Assembly (NCBI GenBank): GCA_022818135.1
Contig: JAFMSR010000009.1
Location: 13,863,827-13,927,826 of the forward strand
Direction: 5' to 3'
DNA from: Saxidomus purpurata
Taxonomy: Eukaryota > Mollusca > Bivalvia > Venerida > Veneridae
DNA: 64,000 nt
Positions 13,379 to 24,454 of this stretch are shown piece after piece (positions within the stretch are counted from its first letter, which is position 1; each line of letters begins with the position of its first letter). The notes under the pieces are model-generated. The model saw only the letters and a list, made by a program, of their open reading frames with translations. It had not been told where the DNA came from and did not search any database. The translations under genes were made by a program, and so were the position numbers.

Positions 13379-13495
13379 ATACTATCTCTTTCATTATTTT
13401 CTCAGTCAAATACACTTAGCAAAATACTTACTTTCTTCGCAAAATAATATTTTGCTAAGTGTATTTGACTGAGAAAATAATGAAAGAGATAGTAT
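13379..13495. repeat. Perfect inverted repeat, 48-bp arms, 21-bp loop
   Basis: Arms 13379-13426 and 13448-13495 are exact reverse complements. The equivalent place in the paralogous block (about 41750-41845) has only one, diverged arm, so the second arm arose in this copy. It lies about 250 bp upstream of the ART copy 1 start codon. Confidence 0.92.
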
Positions 13496-13739
13496 GCATT
13501 TGTCTCTACAAGTGCGCCAGCAATTAAAACATTTGTGCTTTCACTTTGTTTATTAGGGCCCTGTTTTTGTCTCAGCAGGCCGAAGGTTATGTTTCTATGC
13601 CGGACCTTTAAACAACCAATGAACTGAACTGAATACAGAAACTGCTTTCAAGTATTTTACTAGACGGGGAAGTTATTTCAAAGTGGTTTGTTTAGCAAAA
13701 TGTCAAATACCAAGGACAAGTAATGGACTTATTCATATA

Positions 13740-16700
13740 ATGATTATGGCAATGTGGAGGATGTCGCAACTGACAGCGGTTTTACTGTTTATGGTTTGCT
13801 GTTGTGCTGGATCTGTAAATGCAGGTACAAATATTTCTTTGTATATTACATTCTTTCGTATCCTTTGCTTCTTAAAAACGAATTAACTGAGTGCGCTGTT
13901 AAAATCAATAAACAAAACTAGCATTTTAGCTCAGCTGTCCTTACGACAATCGGATCATCAAGGCGGTTTTTCACGAACATTTTCGAGGTTTGCCGAAGAG
14001 TAAGAATCCAGGACCCAGTTGTACGAAACTTTAATTAAAGTTCCAGGATCACTTAGAATTCACTGATATAATAAATTGAATTTACTGATAGGATAATAAT
14101 AGAACCATGTTCTGTTCACTCTAAAACAATGTTGACATGCCTTTCTTGGGTATTCAAGTCTATTCTTCACGATAAAGAGTTGCCAGAAATCCATTCTTAC
14201 ATTTTGCATTATCGTTGAAAAAATACTGCTATATTTCTAACATGTACTTACCGACTTAAAAAGCAAAGCCAAATAACGGTCATTTCCGCCAGTAAGACAT
14301 CTTTCTTGGTAGAATAAGAGCTACTTGTAATTATGGTCCTGGAACTTGAAGCTAACAATCGGCTAACTTAAAGGGTTTTAATTTCCTCAGTTCGAAGGAC
14401 TTATTTAAACATTGCATTTAGTAAATTAAGACTTTTAAACAGTCATTAACAAAATCAAACAAGAGCTGTCCCTCACAAGTGACGAATGCCCCCGAAAGAG
14501 GTGTCTCACAGTCTGTGTCCTCTCCATGTGCTCAATAAATGTGCTATGTAATTTTAAAATCCTTCCATGCATGACAGAATTACCATGCATACAGTATTCC
14601 ATTACTTTTAAACACTAAGTGTGATCTTGACGTTTGAGGTAGGGACATGGTCTTGCACACTACACATTGTCTCGATGTGCTGAACATTTGTGCCACGTTA
14701 TTTTAAAATCAATCAATGCATGACAGTGTTACAGTCTGGTCACAAATATATGCATATGCATACAAGACTCCATTACCTATAACTCTAAGTGTGACCTTGA
14801 CCTTTGAGGAAGGGACGTGGGTCTTGCACGCGACAAGTTGTCTTGATGTGCTAGACATTTGTACCAAGATATTTTAAAATCCTTCAATGCATGACAAAGT
14901 TACAGTCCGGACACGAATGTGTGCATATATAGAGGATTCCATAACCTTCAAACTCTACGTGTGACCTTGACCTTTGAGGTAGGGATGTGGGTCTTGCACA
15001 CGACACGTCGTCTTGATGTGCTAAACATTTGTGCCAAGTTATTTTAAAATCCTTTAATGCATGACAAAGTTACAGTGCGGACACGAATGTGTGCATATAT
15101 AGAGGATTCCTTTACTTTCAAACTCTAAGTGTGACCTTGACCTTTGAGGTAGGGACGTGGGTCTTGCACGCGACACGTCGTCTTGATGTGCTAGACATTT
15201 GTGCCAAGTTATTTTAAAATCCTTCAATGCATGAAAAAGTTACAGTCAGGACACGAATGTGTGCATATATAGAGGATTCCATTACCTTCAAACTCTAAGT
15301 GTGACCTTGACCTCTGAGGTAGGGACATGGGTCTTGCACGCGACACACCGTCTTGATGTGCTGAACATTTGTGCCAAGTTATTTCAAAAGCTTTCAATGC
15401 ATGACAAAGTTACAGCCCGGACACGAAGAAATGTAAGGACGGACACACAGACGGACGGTGTGATTTTTAGCCACCCATAGTAGGGGTATGTATGTAAGAT
15501 CCTTGTACTAGTATCGCCTACCAAAATCAAACGTTAATAAAATGTTGGCTTAATAGGTAGTTAAAGTTTTGAACAAGCGGGTCCTGTTCTACTTAAATGT
15601 CTCAAGCTAACTGAATTTCTGTGGAATTTTACCGAAGTTTTACGGAAGTTAACGAGTAGATACGATTGTCAAGAAAGCTTGGTTAATAGCCTAGCAGACA
15701 CCGGTGTATAGGGCAATATGGTCACATGAATAATGTGAAGAGAGTAACACACACCACGGTCAGTTATTTTTTACTGGTCGCATATTTATCTGTTTATCAC
15801 TTTAAACACATGATTTATGGTTATAATTTATCACTTTACATATTAATGGTTTAACATTGATATCTTCTACTCACTTTGCCATCTGGTGCTGGCTACTCAG
15901 CAGAAGTAAAGGCACTGTTTAAAGATCTTTCAAATAACAAGATCAGTATACGTTCCACAAATCAAAATATGAATTCGCTTACAAACGAAACCTTGGACAG
16001 GAAGTACGCCTCAAATCAACCAAATGTCGGCTTATAAGTTCGTATATATTAATGTTTTAAACCAATATCTTACAGATTCCAAGGCTGATGGATACTCTGG
16101 AGAGGTCGAGGAACTGTTTAAAAAACTAACAAAATACAAGGCCAATGTAGCCACTGCAAAAGCAAACATGAATTCGTTTGCAAGTGAAACCTGGGACAAG
16201 AAGTACGCCATTGCTATAATAAACCTTTATACCCAAGGTAGTTCCTTCTATTCGACACTGAATAACGAAATGCGCCAAGGTTACCATACCGATACTAGTG
16301 GTGTATGGAGAAGAGCAGGTGACTTGATTAACAGGGGCCTCGACATTCTTGGTCCTACTGTTTATAAAAAAGTATTCCGGGGATGTGGACAGCTGGATAA
16401 CATACCGGTTGAGGGCAAGGACTATCTTTTCAATCACATCATAAGCACGAGTACAAATAAAGCAACAGCCATTGCTTTCATGTCCTGTCCGAAAGGCAAG
16501 CTGTTTGTCATTACAAATGTTTTTGGGGTTTCCGTTGAAAAATATTCTGCTTTCAGTTTTGAGAGGGAGGTGATTATCAAGTCTACCAACGTTTTCCGAG
16601 TGAAAAAAGTGTCCGGTCCTGTTCATGAAACTAAATATAGCACCTACTATCTGGACGGACAACCGGGTGTGAACAGTATCTATGCAACAAGTACTGTTGT

Positions 16701-16791
16701 ACCGGAAACAAATGGTGTAAACAAGCCGAGCGCAAGAAAAACATCAAAATACGCTTTCATTGCTGGGATGATGCTGATGTTTTACTTGTAA
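13740..16791 (+). CDS. Secreted, probably GPI-anchored arginine-type mono-ADP-ribosyltransferase, copy 1 (266 aa)
   Basis: Two exons, 13740-13824 and 16076-16791, joined in phase 1 (GTACAA donor, TTACAG acceptor), give 801 nt including TAA. The start is the first in-frame ATG (13740). Residues 1-28 are a signal peptide with a hydrophobic LTAVLLFMV core and a likely cleavage after SVNA. The body matches animal NAD:arginine ADP-ribosyltransferases (ARTC): FRGC with Arg130, STS at 152-154, and FEREV giving the E-x-E pair 191/193. Together these form the R-S-E catalytic triad of arginine-specific enzymes. Cys132 and Cys166 may form a disulfide. The C-terminus ends in a short hydrophobic tail (YAFIAGMMLMFYL) after a Ser-rich stretch, like a GPI signal. 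Such enzymes modify arginines on extracellular or cell-surface proteins. Catalytic residues are intact; substrate is unknown. Unlike copy 2 there is no TATA box in the aligned promoter. Confidence 0.85.
14037..14347 (+). mobile_element. MITE-like element, copy 1, in ART intron
   Basis: About 310 bp with inverted ends (AAGTTCCAGGATCA and TGGTCCTGGAACTT). Another copy sits in the same place in the ART copy 2 intron (42776-43088). A third, in inverted orientation, lies at 54067-54351. Confidence 0.7.
14460..15478 (+). repeat. 170-bp satellite array in an insertion specific to ART copy 1 intron
   Basis: The block GTGACCTTGACC(T) recurs at 14621 (one mismatch), 14791, 14961, 15131 and 15301, exactly 170 bp apart. 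Each unit also carries 'gatgtgctagacatttgt' and 'acagtccggacacga'-type blocks. The array opens with 'caagagctgtccctcacaag' and closes with a GGACGGAC-type tail. The ART copy 2 intron lacks it (junction near 43207). Confidence 0.9.
15886..16011 (+). pseudogene. Relic duplicate of the 5' part of ART exon 2
   Basis: About 126 bp just upstream of the true exon 2 reads open in one frame and aligns with its start: GYSAEVKALFKDLS versus GYSGEVEELFKKLT, then NETLDRKYA versus SETWDKKYA. Homology then stops. No acceptor is seen at its 5' edge (the region aligned to the ART copy 3 acceptor reads 'gccatctggtgctgg'), so it is probably dead. A more decayed version precedes ART copy 2 exon 2. Confidence 0.75.
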
Positions 16792-16889
16792 CTGTAGATA
16801 TTGATACATATAATAATACGAGTTCAAGATTATTTGTTTCATAAAAAAATAATTACATTCAATAATATTTGAAAGTCAGAAAACATTTC

Positions 16890-17140
16890 AATACACCGCA
16901 TACGTGTGCGTACAGGTTAACAAGTGTGAACACCTATGTACAGATCGGTTAACGTCTGTGAATACGTCAAGTCGTAACAGATCGGTTCACAACTGTGAGT
17001 ACAAAATGTGGAAACAGATCGGTAATTCCCAGTGTACACTTCAAGTTGTAAAAGATGGGTTAAATCATGTGTATGATTCAGGGGTAAAAGATCTGTTAGC
17101 CCTTGTGGATAGTTCAAGTAGTTACTGGGGCACTCCCTAC
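16890..17140. repeat. 36-bp-type minisatellite, first patch
   Basis: Diverged units related to 'cagatcggttaac..gtgaatacttcaagt', lying in the 16794-17316 segment that is absent after ART copy 2. Confidence 0.7.
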
Positions 17141-17459
17141 ATCTAGCAGATTATATTCTCCAAACATAAGTAATGTGTTCAATGAACGTAAAATGATCAA
17201 TAAATACAAATTTATAGAGCGCCATAATCGAACAATGTCCCATTTTAGCACAAATAATAAACAAAGAGGCCTTCTGTCACCCATTAATTGTAAAACAACT
17301 TGAGTTAGATTATTGAACGTTTTACGGTACTGCAACATAATTATTTTAAAACGCTGATTTTATCGATACCGACAGGAATGTAAAACTTAAAATATAAGCT
17401 TAAGTAACACTACTTGCAAATATTATATTATCTATGCTTTTGAAGTTATTTAATTTGAC

Positions 17460-17990
17460 ACTAGTTTAACCAGTGTGAATACTTAAAGTGGTAACAGATC
17501 GTTTTACTCATGTGAATACTTCAAGTGGTAGCAGATCGGTTAACCCTTGGAATACTTCAAGTGGTAACAGACCGGTTAACCCCTATGGATATTTCAAGTG
17601 GTAACAGATGGGTTAACCATTGTGAATACTTCAAGTGGTAACAGATCGGTTAGCTCCGGTGATACTTCAAGGGGTAACATATATGTTAACCGCTGTAAAT
17701 ACCCCAAGGGGTAGCATGTTAATACAACTTAAAGTAGTAACAGATCGGTTAACCACTGTTATTACTTCAATGGCAACATATCGGTTAACCACTGCCATTA
17801 CTTCAATGGGTAACACATTGGGTGTTTCCTGCGAATACTTCAAGTGGTTACAGATCGATTAATTCAGTTCGGTTATATTTTGTAAATCAGTTCGGTTAAC
17901 GTCTGTGAATACTGTCGGCTGACCCCTGTGAATACTACAATTTGTAACAGTTTATAACCTTTAAGTATTGCAAATGAAGCTCTACGAATA
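17460..17990. repeat. Minisatellite, ~36-bp unit, downstream of ART copy 1
   Basis: About 14 units of the pattern 'aagtggtaacagatcggtta' plus 'acccctgtgaatacttc'. A matching array follows ART copy 2 at 44690-45190. Confidence 0.85.
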
Positions 17991-18425
17991 TTGTTAACCC
18001 CTGTGCCTAATACAGGGAAGAAATGTATAATCGTACTCACAGCTTTCTCGATCTATTTTATCATTGTGTAATATTATTTCCCTATTTCAAGTACTTTCAA
18101 CGAATTTGCTTGAATGTACATGCATAGCAAGAGTATACATTTGTATTTTGTTGAATGAATTAAGGTTCTAATTAACAACGATAAACTAAAAAAATCACTT
18201 GTGGTCTTCCGGAAAAAAAATCACGTGATAGTAATGGCGGCTAGTACAAAAATTTGAAGCTCTCTATTAAAATTGGATAATTACTGAACCTATTGAATAT
18301 TGTGTTAACAGTGAAGACATTTTTTGTACAATAACGATACATGCATGGATATTATTAGGGGAAATGTAGATTGATTGATCGTAAGCTGTGTTAAAAACTG
18401 TTTTGTTGAAACCACAAAATAAACA

Positions 18426-21134
18426 ATGGATAACAAAGGATTAATATGTTTCCTAGCTTTACATGCCGCACTGGTCACACTGGTCACACCAGCCGAAGTG
18501 GCTGCTGAGAGGTATGTCTAGATTTATCTCAGATACCAAGTTATAGTACAAATAGAATAATTCTGCATCCAAGTAAAGTATCCAAAATAAACGTTTCTCT
18601 TGAATTTGTGTCTTTTTTTCTATCACCTGCACACTTCACAAGAGTGCTATGATGACCCAATATCACTCACCTGGTAACCGTATTGCCCATTATACAAGGT
18701 CAACAAAAGTGTCAAAGAAAACAAAATAACAATACAAGGATTGTTACAGTACATTCAAGATAATGTTACAGAGACATCATAGATACATCCATATGTTTAC
18801 ACAAACATCTTACAACCAGTGCATGAACAGGTAGAGCATGCTTGCAAAACAAGATTTAATCCTTACATTTTACAACTAAATTAACATAATTTGACCCTTC
18901 TGTTGCGTCACTGTCACATTATCCTAAATGAACTGCAAGTTTTAAAGTCTATATAAGAGTTACGTGTTGTTTGAATGCAGGCAATCACATCAAATGCATG
19001 GTCATCGATGTAAAGATTACGAAAATAATTACATTGAAACTCGTTCACAAAACTGCTCACATAGTCCAAGTTTCAGAAGCAAGAAAGTAGGTCAACGGGT
19101 TAAAGTTAAAATGATCCAAGGTAAGCACTTCAATCTATTTGCAAAACTTAGCACATGTTTTAAATGTCATCGCTGTCTGAAGCTTCAAAAACGAGATAGT
19201 AGGTTAAAAGGGCCGGGCTAGTTTTGACACGAGGAGCATAATTAGAACAGTCGTGGGTGGCGACCACTGGACAGTGCTACGTACCAATAATCATTGCTCT
19301 GGACCTTGAACTTATGTATTAAAAAAAAATGTTCTCATATAGATGTGTGTATAAGAATGATCCTAAGGATGTGGCCAATTGACCCTCGGCGGATAATTTG
19401 AACAATCTTCGTACAATACAATTAGGCAATGCTACGTATTTAATATCTTAAGTCTTTTGGTTTTGGACAAGAAGATTTTTAACATTTTTAAGTTCCTTTT
19501 CTAGGTCTATATAAATCAAATGATCCCTTGAGCCGGGTCAGTTGTGCCTATGGGGCATAATTTGAACAATCTCGGTAGTCTGAAAATGATGATATAAAAA
19601 CGTTGTTGTAATAATGTGCTGTTGTTGAATTTTCCATTTTTATTTCTTTTTTGTTTCTTTTTTTTTAACAGTGTAGATAGCATATTATTTTATGATTTTT
19701 GGTGGTTAATTGAAATATAACGGTGGATTATATTCTGATAAACTCACTGTCCACGCAGTGAAAATTATTAAAATCTGTTGCCCGGATTAACGTCAAAAAG
19801 TACACAGAGCGTAATGAATGCCGGAAACCAAATGACGATGACGTCGTTAAAAATGACATCATGTTTGCGATGCTTTCTGGTGACATTTCCCGCGATTTTC
19901 GACATTTTATTTTAAAAAACTCAACATAAGTAGAGTTTGAGACATAAAATAAACAGACAAAAAGTTGGTATCAGTCTCATATCACGATAATTTCACTCGT
20001 GAACACCAAAAGTAGTTATTTTCACTCGTGGCTGCGCCACTCGTGAAAGTATCACTTTTGCTGCACAAGTCTGAAGTTCAAGTTTGAAAACAAAATAAAA
20101 GTTATAAATCGCATTTAAACGAACGCACAAAATGTGAAAGTGGCATAAAACTGCTCATTAATTTTTTTCTTATTTTCTGTAGATTGTACTCCGTACTACG
20201 TCCGGTATTACGAGGGAACCTGGCACCGTACACCAACAGGTCGGCAGTGTCAACGTTGGGACTCTCAAACGCCACATAGTCATGTAAATAATGAAAGGTG
20301 GAAATTTCCAATAGATGATTCAGTGATTGAAGCTCAAAATTACTGCAGGACTACAGCGGTTAGTATAGCTTGTATTTTAGAAATATGTCACGTGAAAGAT
20401 GACGTCAAATTACGAAACTTCCGCGGTGAAATGATGTTTAACGTCACAAATGTCACCTTAATACGCAAAATCCGAGATGTCATGTTACGTGACAAAATTT
20501 AAATTGGTGGGTGAATTTACAAAGCGTTTATAAAGAAATATTCAACTACTGATACAAACAACTGGCATCAAAATTATGTTCAAAATGAGATTTAATGTTG
20601 TCTGGATCCCACATCTGATTCGTTTAAGTAAACTTATTACACATGTTAAAACAATATTCGGGCGTTTCCTATCCAAACATCAAATGAGGAAACATTTCTT
20701 GTATATTCAGATTTTTATATTGACAACCATCCCAGATACAGAAAATAGGAGGAAATTGATGAAGGAAGTTCTAACTTTGGGTCATAATACATGCAAGTTT
20801 TTCTTTGAAAGTGCGTGTTATAGTCATGAACACATAACGGCTGAAGAATGTCTACATAAAGTTCGACCTATCCAGAATTTATGACTAACACTGTGTTATC
20901 TATCATACCAATTAAGTGTAAACAAAATATAAACTGAAATATTCGCGAAGAGACTGTTAATTGTTTTTTTTTGTGTTGGGCTATCTATCATATGTATCGC
21001 CTGCAAAGGAAAATTAACTGATTTACTAATCAATACTTATTCTTTCAGGTTTCCTTTGATGTTATACAACGGACCCAGATGTAAGATGGGAAGACTGTAA
21101 GATTCCCTATTGTTTACTGACCACGAACGCATAG
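18426..21134 (+). pseudogene. Signal-peptide kringle-domain gene with frameshifted last exon
   Basis: Exon 1 (18426-18511) gives a signal peptide: MDNKGLICFLALHAA, then LVTLVTPAEVAAE. Exon 2 (18981-19120) is short and has a basic end. Exon 3 (20183-20358) encodes the first half of a kringle: YEGTWHRTPTGRQCQRW, DSQTPHSH, and QNYCR. Phases 2, 1 and 0 connect. Exon 4 (acceptor TTTCAG at 21043-21048) contains the second half, WEDCKIPYC, but in another frame. The frame entering at 21049 meets TAA at 21082-21084, and the frame of the WEDC motif has TGA at 21057. The usual NPDG segment after NYCR is also missing. Kringles are disulfide-bonded extracellular binding modules of about 80 residues with six cysteines. 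Here three cysteines are in frame and three are not. It is probably a recent pseudogene, or the 3' exon boundary is misjudged. An AATAAA follows at 21197. Confidence 0.68.
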
Positions 21135-21196
21135 ACAATACTATGATAAAGACATATTGTATATTATTTGCATGTCTAAAGTTTCTTTAAAGCTGT

Positions 21197-21202
21197 AATA
21201 AA
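21197..21202 (+). other. Polyadenylation signal AATAAA for the kringle gene
   Basis: The first AATAAA after the kringle second-half exon, about 65 bp downstream of the TAG at 21132. Confidence 0.4.
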
Positions 21203-21204
21203 AA

Positions 21205-23555
21205 TTGTTACACAATACGGTTGTTATAGAACTCCAAATATTATAACCGTAACCGTGTAAAAAGGTCACTGTACCCTTGTACGGCAATTCTATATGCCTT
21301 ATGGTAATCTGCTACAGTAGATCGTAGTGTTAAATTTGATTAAAGCACCCAAAAAAGTAGACAGACTTTTGGAAATGAAAGAAGTTCCTTCAGACATTTC
21401 CAATTTACTCTCGCGCAGAAAATTAGTTCTACGGTCGCATAAAATACAGAAATAGTTAATCCGTCGCATGAATCAGTTGTGATTAAGTAACTAAAAATTT
21501 ATTATGATTATGACAGTTAAGCCTAAGCATATCCTACATCTTGTTTTCCTTTGAAAGGCCTAAAAATTTCAAGACTAACCGATTAAACAAGAAATAAACC
21601 TTTGAAGATAATAGCAGATAAGATTTCAGCTAGAGTGTTTTGCTACCTTAAAGACAACCTTCAAACTTGAAAATATGGAATAATTTTGCCAATTTACACA
21701 CGTCAAATTTAGAGTATATTCCATCTCAGCAGAAATGATTAGATCATACCATCAGAACAAATTATGTGTTATTGTTGTAAATAAAATTCATAATAAGGAA
21801 TGTTGCAGCTGAAACTTGCAGAATGCGATATTTTCAAACAAATTACTATCATCATGCAAATGATGTAGTTTAATCTTGTAAACAGCAGCTTATACTTTTT
21901 TGTATCGAGTGCTAGTGATTATATTAAATGGGTTTTTTGTGTCGTTTCTTTTTGAGGCCCCATTACGGGTAACGACGTTTATTATCCTCGTCACCGGTTA
22001 AATATAAATCGGAGAGCCATCCTCTAATAACAAATTGATTTCAAATAAAGAATAATACGATATCAATACATAATTCAATCCACATAAACCTTTAAAATAC
22101 ATGTATCATAGTTCATTCCGTTGGGGTAAACCATACATATGATTGGTCCAGGGACCAGATTGAGCCATAAGTACACGTCTATGTTCATAAACTGGTGCTG
22201 TATGACTTCATAATTTAACGGACAATAAATAAAAGATTTTCAGTTATACCTTGGTATAGGCCGGCCATTTTGTTTCTAATATTGACTGAACCAGTAGAAT
22301 TTTCTGAATGAAATTTATTTCAATTTGACCAAGAATATTTTGGAATTCCTGGAATAATTTCTAGTACAGGCTTCAAACCATGGAACATATAATGTAAAGA
22401 TTGATATAGTCAAATGATAATTACAGTCAAGCCTGCATTAGTGATCACCTGTATATAGCCTGCAGCTAAAAGTTCAATGCCCACGTCCTGCTTAAACAAC
22501 GAGGCTCCTAAATTGCCATTTAAAATGAGTTTTACCAGACATTTACCCATTCTCCCAATTTGCAGACTGTAAACATTGCTGGGTTAAAGACATATACTCC
22601 GTCCCGGACAATTTTCACACCGCATCAAAACAGTCAGCTTCTGTGTTTAAATGTTTTTGATATGCAATAAACACAGCTATTTTTATGTCTCAATTAAAGT
22701 TTTTATATATTTGATTTTTGAACATTTTATGCTACTTTAGTGCAATATAGCTCATTCCCTCATTCCCTTAGCTCGCTGGAACTACTATACAATACATAAT
22801 TATTGGTAGGATTATGTAAGATGCACTTACTCTTTGCACACTAAGACGTCTGTATCGTCTGAATGAACAGTTTGAACTGATTGGTAAAAGTAGCATGCTA
22901 TCTCAACAAACTCTATCAGTTACTTATATGTTATTACTTTTACGTTAATGTCGGACACTTATAACCAAGTGTTAAAATAAAAACTAAGTTAAAAGAAAAT
23001 ACACTACGGTAACTTTAATAGTATATCGTGAAGTTCATGAGAAGTCTCGCAGAATTATTTGCAGTAAATGATAATGTTAAATGTGAAGAGTTAACTACGG
23101 TAATGTAGCCTGTATATGACTTTTTGCTCTAAATTGCTCATTTTATGTTTCTTTTCAAGTACTGATACATTACAACCGTTGTCATAGATCACACATCGGG
23201 CAAATCTCTGGATCTGGGAGATTTGAAGTTGATGTTCGGCGACTGACTGTATGACACCATTTGTGTCACAGACTAGGATATTTACACCTTTTTCCTAACA
23301 CTGGGCACCGAGCTAATTCCCACATGCAGTGAAGCGCTTGGCCCTAGTAATACTTTTTCCCAAATTCCTTAAGATTTTCCTTTTCCTCTTCGTCAAATTT
23401 TGATTTATTTTTTTTTTGTCTTTTGTTTTCCGTATTTCTTATGTTTATTTATACAAAGAAAGCTGTGTAATTTCATTTTTTATAATAATTTCATTGGTAA
23501 GCGTGCACTAATCGCTAATTGGTAGAAGAGTATTTGAACTAATTATAATGCATAA
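21205..23555. other. Intergenic AT-rich stretch without recognisable gene
   Basis: No ORF above about 60 codons, no splice-supported domain and no strong tandem repeat were seen. Confidence 0.5.
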
Positions 23556-23559
23556 CAAT

Positions 23560-23855
23560 AACTTAACTACCTTGGCGCAATTTTTAGTATATGAAAGCGA
23601 TTGTTAGCTAGATTTTTATCGTAAAAATTAATTTTATTCGGTCGGAAGGCGCCAAATGTCACATTGTGAGAAAAAAGGAACCTTGACCGGGATTCGAACC
23701 CATGTACCCTCCGGTTGCATAGTTATTATACTGAATGCTCTCCAACTGAGTTACCCGGGCAACTGTCAACATTATCCCTAATAGTAATTAAATATCTATC
23801 GCGACATGTGTATCAGGAAAACAAACTTAATCCTTGTTTTTCTTATTAAACATGC
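23560..23855 (-). mobile_element. tRNA-derived SINE copy
   Basis: The minus-strand tRNA-like head has A-box TAACTCAGTTGGAGAGC (about 23738-23755) and B-box GGTTCGAATCCC (about 23689-23700). It is flanked by the family blocks 'ggcgccaaatgtcaca' and 'cttaatccttgttttt' shared with 11.9 kb and 40.9 kb. Confidence 0.72.
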
Positions 23856-24454
23856 GATTTTGATATGGTCCGCATGTTCTGACCAAAACGAAAATTCGTT
23901 GATATAACAAAGAATGAAAACGGTATACAAAAAGTGTAAATTCATCGTGATCAGAGAATGCGGACCTAATGAAATCTTTGTTTCAAAGTGACCTCTCCCA
24001 AACTTTGTAGGTCCAGATTTGGATTATTTTTCGTCAATACTTCCTTAATAAACACATTTTATAGGCTGTTTTATCCTTTTTTACGTTCAAACAAAACGTC
24101 TTTCAAATCTTTAGATTTTTTCACTCAATCAATTACTCTTTTCGGTCTTTGATCAGCATTAGCTATATGAAGCGTCTGTGGCAACTGTCTTTTCGGTAAA
24201 ATGTAGCTTCCTGTCCACGGAGATTGTAACAGATCGCAGGGTAAATATTTCACTATTTCTACTTCATATTCTTTGCATGATTATAGAGATATAAAATCTA
24301 CATTCTTGTTTATCAGTAGAGAATCTTGCATGTAGAGTCTACAGTACTGTATTGTAGAGATTGCCAGGAATCATGTATTCGCAGTCCTCCATCTATACAT
24401 TTGAATATACCATGTACTGCTAGTTCTCACGCTTGATGTTTCGTATGTAAAAAT

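Larger units (their letters stand above)
11770..18210 (+). repeat. Duplicated block, copy 1 (carries ART copy 1)
   Basis: Starts around 'ggtacacggcata' (11778) and matches 40655 onward. It runs through SINE, promoter, ART gene and 36-bp minisatellite to 'acttgtggtcttcc' (about 18210; 45450 in the other copy). Similarity resumes after an unmatched segment at about 18597/45773 ('cttttgaatttgtgtc'). Copy-specific changes are a SINE-like insertion (12117-12346), a perfect hairpin (13379-13495), a satellite insertion (14460-15478) and extra sequence at 16794-17316. Confidence 0.85.

Noticed and set aside
14460..15480. CRISPR-like regular repeats
   Set aside because: The 170-bp units are contiguous, diverged and spacer-free, in eukaryotic DNA; this is a satellite.
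16126..16662. 178-aa minus-strand ORF opposite ART exon 2
   Set aside because: Shadow of the coding exon on the other strand; similar shadows occur opposite copy 2.
20576..20884. 102-aa ORF in the last kringle-gene intron
   Set aside because: Basic and Phe-rich without a recognisable domain, signal peptide or splice context; may be chance.
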